Source: Pseudomonadota bacterium (lineage in GTDB: Bacteria > Pseudomonadota > Gammaproteobacteria > Steroidobacterales > Steroidobacteraceae). Taken from it: a DNA stretch of 18,294 bases. The stretch's first letter is position 1; each line of letters begins with the position of its first letter. Of this stretch, positions 16,411-18,294 are shown piece after piece. The translations under genes and the position numbers were made by a program. Under the pieces are notes generated by a model. It worked only from the letters and a program-made list of their open reading frames with translations. It made no database searches and was not told the origin of the DNA. The stretch lies in NCBI GenBank assembly GCA_021820785.1, contig JAKADE010000015.1:1-18294 (forward strand), in the 5' to 3' direction.

Positions 16411-16769
16411 ATGATCGAAATCATGAAGGAGAGCGCCGGGAATGCCCTAGGAATTCGCTCTACCGGAACGCTGACAGCCCCCGACTATGATCAGGTGTCG
16501 TTTCGAAGCTTGCGGAGCGGTCCCATCAGTTCGACAGATTGCGCGCCCTCTTCTACATGGATCCGGATTTCCGAGGTTGGGATCTATCCGCGGCATGGAA
16601 AAAAACGAAGGTAGATTTTCGATTTCGGCACAACCTCGATAAAATCGCCATCGTCGGGGCACCACCATGGGATGAGTGGTGCGTCAGGGGGGGTGTTGTG
16701 ATGAAGGGTGAATTGCGAACCTTCGGGACGGATCAACTCGACGACACGTGGAAGTGGGTGAGATCCTAA
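16411..16769 (+). pseudogene. Frameshifted SpoIIAA/STAS-like protein gene
   Basis: Two frames together give a nearly complete SpoIIAA-like STAS protein (PF11964 type, about 120 residues). Frame one from the ATG at 16411 reads MIEIMKESAGNALGIRSTGTLTAPDYDQV. Around 16490-16498 the match moves to the next frame, which reads VVSKLAERSHQFDRLRALFY, MDPDFRGWDLSAAWKK, then KIAIVGAPPWDEW, VMKGELRTFGTDQLDDTWKWV to a TAA at 16769. One missing base near GATCAGGTGTCG would restore the frame. No canonical slippery heptamer is seen at the junction, so a recent mutation or a sequence error is more likely than programmed frameshifting. It sits between copA and tRNA-Cys. Confidence 0.8.
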
Positions 16770-16859
16770 TCTGCGGGCTCGATGTTTCCGAGCCCCGTGT
16801 TCGAACAACACGAGGAAATGGCTGGACACTGCCTGCCGCAGTGACTCATGTTGGTCTAA

Positions 16860-16933
16860 TGGAGGCTAGGAGCGGAATCGAACCGCTGTACGCGGCTTTG
16901 CAGGCCGCTGCATGACCACTCTGCCACCTAGCC
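16860..16933 (-). tRNA. tRNA-Cys (anticodon GCA)
   Basis: 74 nt on the minus strand. The acceptor stem GGCTAGG (16933-16927) pairs with CCTAGCC (16870-16864), followed by discriminator T and an encoded CCA. The anticodon loop is CTGCAAA with anticodon GCA, and the T arm has GGTTCGATTCC. The D arm GGCAGAGTGGTCATGC is typical of bacterial tRNA-Cys. Its 3' end faces the metal island. Confidence 0.96.
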
Positions 16934-16944
16934 TTACGCGAATC

Positions 16945-16967
16945 GATCCGGGGTGGAGAGCCGGATC
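16945..16967. other. Hairpin next to the tRNA 5' end
   Basis: GATCCGG (16945-16951), 9-nt loop, CCGGATC (16961-16967), a perfect 7-bp stem 11 nt upstream of the mature tRNA 5' end. It would lie in the pre-tRNA leader. No T-tract is present. Confidence 0.4.
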
Positions 16968-17012
16968 CCGCACCGGCGCCGCATATTCGGCCTCCGGGTT
17001 CTGTGGCAACGC

Positions 17013-17046
17013 AGAATAATTTCTTAAGTCATTGATTTACAATGAC
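17013..17046 (-). promoter_or_regulatory. Candidate tRNA-Cys promoter with inverted repeat
   Basis: On the minus strand TTGTAA (17037-17042), 18 bp, then TATTCT (about 17013-17018) lie in an AT-rich patch within GC-rich DNA, upstream of the tRNA. The 19-bp inverted repeat GTCATTG-ATTTA-CAATGAC (17028-17046) overlaps the -35. Confidence 0.4.
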
Positions 17047-17109
17047 ATATGGCGTTACCGAGGGCGTGAATGCTACACCAGCCCTCACCCGCTTGCCAAG
17101 CACGCGCAC

Positions 17110-17128
17110 GCTCTTTGGCTACAAGAGC
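17110..17128 (-). terminator. Weak hairpin after the DUF3079 gene
   Basis: GCTCTT (17110-17115), 7-nt loop, AAGAGC (17123-17128), 28 nt past the DUF3079 stop on the minus strand. The stem is short and no T-tract follows, so this is a weak terminator candidate. Confidence 0.25.
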
Positions 17129-17155
17129 CCGATCACCCTTGCGGTATCGAGCAAT

Positions 17156-17356
17156 TCAGGGATGCCGCTGATCGGGTGCGGCGAGCTCCGGTGCGTCGAG
17201 CCCGAAACTCTTCCAATCCGGTCCCCAGAGTTCTACCGGGTGCTGCGCGCGGTCAGTGCCATTGCCGCAGCGCATGGCGTCAGCGGGACAGAACTTCTCG
17301 CAGCCCCAGCAAATGCGCTCCGGATGGCCCGGATTGACCGGGAATTTTGCAGCCAT
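17156..17356 (-). CDS. DUF3079 family small protein
   Basis: A 66-residue cytosolic protein of unknown function. The sequence starts MAAKFPVNPGHPERICWGCE and continues KFCPADAMRCGNGTDRAQHP, then VELWGPDWKSFG. This matches my memory of DUF3079 proteins (MxKKFPxHPxHPERICWGCDKYC...CGNGSxRTxHPxELFG.DW). The four cysteines C16, C19, C23 and C30 (C-x2-C-x3-C-x6-C) look like a zinc or iron-sulfur site; that is inference. The ATG at 17356 is the conserved family start. The ribosome binding site is weak (GTGAG next to the ATG). A possible FNR/Anr-type box lies about 37 nt upstream. The fructosamine kinase gene ends 89 nt upstream in the same direction. Confidence 0.9.
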   Translation of the reverse strand: MAAKFPVNPGHPERICWGCEKFCPADAMRCGNGTDRAQHPVELWGPDWKSFGLDAPELAAPDQRHP

Positions 17357-17364
17357 GCTCACGC

Positions 17365-17406
17365 ATGCTACGCGTCTGGTTCCGCGGCATCCTTGACAAA
17401 GATCAA
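17365..17406 (-). promoter_or_regulatory. Possible FNR/Anr-dependent promoter of the DUF3079 gene
   Basis: TTGACAAAGATCAA (17393-17406) matches the FNR/Anr dyad TTGAT-N4-ATCAA with one mismatch. On the minus strand a -10-like TAGCAT occupies 17365-17370. The 32-bp distance between the centres of box and -10 is that of a class II FNR promoter (box at -41.5). The predicted start of transcription (about 17358) would leave almost no leader before the ATG at 17356. Confidence 0.5.
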
Positions 17407-17445
17407 TCGGCACCACGAATTGCGCGGTAGCGCCTGCCCGCCAGC

Positions 17446-18294
17446 TCACCCGCGCGTGTGCGCGAGGAGCCGTTCGATGAGGATGCGCGCCTGTTCGACA
17501 TAGCCACCGCCGAACAGATTTGCGTGATTGAGCACGTGGTAGAGGTTGTACAGGTCCGTCCGTAATGCGTGGCCTTCGGGCAGGGGCGCCGCATCCTGGT
17601 AGGCCGCATAAAAATCCGCTTCGAACCCCCCGAAAAGCCGGGTCATGGCCAGGTCGGTCTCCCGGTCGCCGCAGTACACGGCCGGATCGAAGATGACCGG
17701 CTGACCCTCGGGATCCGTACACCAGTTACCGGCCCACAGATCCCCATGCAGGAGCGACGGCGCAGGCTGGTGTCCGGACAGCAGTGGCTCGACCGCCTCG
17801 AGCACTCGCGCCCCAAGCGCTTCGAGCAGTCGTCCATACCCGTGCTGCACCGCAAGCTCGAGCTGCGGGCGCAGGCGCCGCTCACGCCAGAATGTCGCCC
17901 AGCGCTCACACCAGCCGTTCAATTGGACAGAGCGCCCGATGTAATTGTCGCTCTCCCAGCCGAATCGTTCAGCGTGCACCGCATGTAGCGCAGCGAGCCG
18001 TCTTCCGAGCTCCCGCTCGCTGGATGGTGTATTCGGCCGCGCCTCGATCCACTCGAGCGCGATGAAGGCGTCGTCGCCGGCAACGCCCTGGGCCCGAACC
18101 CGTGGCACACGAATCGCGTTCGCCTCACCCAGCGCCTGCAGCCCGGCCGCTTCGGCGGCGAGCCTCGCGCTCGCCTTCGCCGGGGCGGTCTTCACGAACA
18201 GCACGCCGTCGGCGCACCGCCATCGATAGCACCGGTGCACGCGGCTGCCGGCAATCACTCGCTCAGGCTCAGAGGCACACTCCAGACCCAGTTG
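17446..18294 (-). CDS. Fructosamine kinase family protein, 5' end cut by window edge
   Basis: Member of the fructosamine/ketosamine-3-kinase family, which phosphorylates sugar adducts on proteins so that they fall off. 282 residues are visible and the frame is open to the window edge, so only a short N-terminus is missing (family about 290 residues). The kinase fold shows VLFVKTAPA (Lys of the ATP site), an AEAAGLQAL helix, FIALEWIEA hinge, NYIGRSVQLNGWCERWATFW, the catalytic loop HGDLWAGNW (visible residues 183-190) and the metal-binding Asp in VIFDPAVYCGDRETDLAM. The C-terminal LYNLYHVLNHANLFGGGY is typical. A GTG at 18258 is a possible internal start, but it would remove conserved N-terminal sequence, so I prefer the longer partial gene. 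The DUF3079 gene follows 89 nt later. Confidence 0.94.
   Translation of the reverse strand, partial: QLGLECASEPERVIAGSRVHRCYRWRCADGVLFVKTAPAKASARLAAEAAGLQALGEANAIRVPRVRAQGVAGDDAFIALEWIEARPNTPSSERELGRRLAALHAVHAERFGWESDNYIGRSVQLNGWCERWATFWRERRLRPQLELAVQHGYGRLLEALGARVLEAVEPLLSGHQPAPSLLHGDLWAGNWCTDPEGQPVIFDPAVYCGDRETDLAMTRLFGGFEADFYAAYQDAAPLPEGHALRTDLYNLYHVLNHANLFGGGYVEQARILIERLLAHTRG

Noticed and set aside
16485..16500. Programmed -1 frameshift in the STAS-like gene
   Set aside because: No slippery heptamer or downstream structure was seen; a single-base deletion or sequence error is simpler.
17042..17503. Plus-strand open frame of 153 codons
   Set aside because: Opposite the DUF3079 gene, whose minus-strand product matches a known family with conserved cysteines.

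Overview
The window is GC-rich DNA that reads like a gammaproteobacterial chromosome. The main clues are the Tn21/Tn501-like mer genes, the Cus-type efflux system, the cysteine tRNA with an encoded CCA end, and a DUF3079 gene. I cannot name a genus. About 16 kb (1-16.3 kb) is a metal-resistance island for mercury and copper/silver. The right end (tRNA-Cys, DUF3079, fructosamine kinase) looks like ordinary chromosome.

Layout from left to right. A divergent mer locus: merA (minus, cut by the window edge) and merC (minus), with merR (plus) across a textbook mer operator. merT and merP are absent between the promoter and merA. Next is a minus-strand group read right to left: an ArsR-type regulator, an Asp-nucleophile alpha/beta hydrolase coupled to it by a GTGA overlap, a four-helix membrane protein, and the frameshifted remains of another membrane-protein gene. 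Then comes a long minus-strand metal block, also read right to left: an isoprenylcysteine-methyltransferase-like membrane enzyme, a Met-rich periplasmic protein, a Cys/Met/His-rich exported protein, a TolC-type outer-membrane factor, cusB, cusA, and a 63-residue exported protein. That last protein carries the same Cys-x3-His-x3-Met motif twice. A strong GC hairpin follows it.

On the plus strand, a second MerR-family regulator overlaps a copper-type P1B-ATPase gene. The pair sits behind a MerR-type promoter with a perfect 16-bp palindrome in a 20-bp spacer. Downstream are a frameshifted SpoIIAA/STAS-like gene and tRNA-Cys (GCA), whose 3' end faces the island. DUF3079 lies beyond, with a possible FNR/Anr box, followed by a fructosamine kinase gene cut by the right window edge.

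How the parts probably work together (inference). MerC imports Hg(II) and MerA reduces it. The P1B-ATPase moves Cu(I)/Ag(I) from cytosol to periplasm. The CusCBA-like complex exports periplasmic metal, helped by several small thiol- and thioether-rich periplasmic proteins. The most novel candidate is the 63-residue protein with duplicated C-H-M helices beside cusA. Next in interest are the CusB with an extra C-terminal FixH/YtkA-like domain and the ArsR-hydrolase-membrane-protein cassette.
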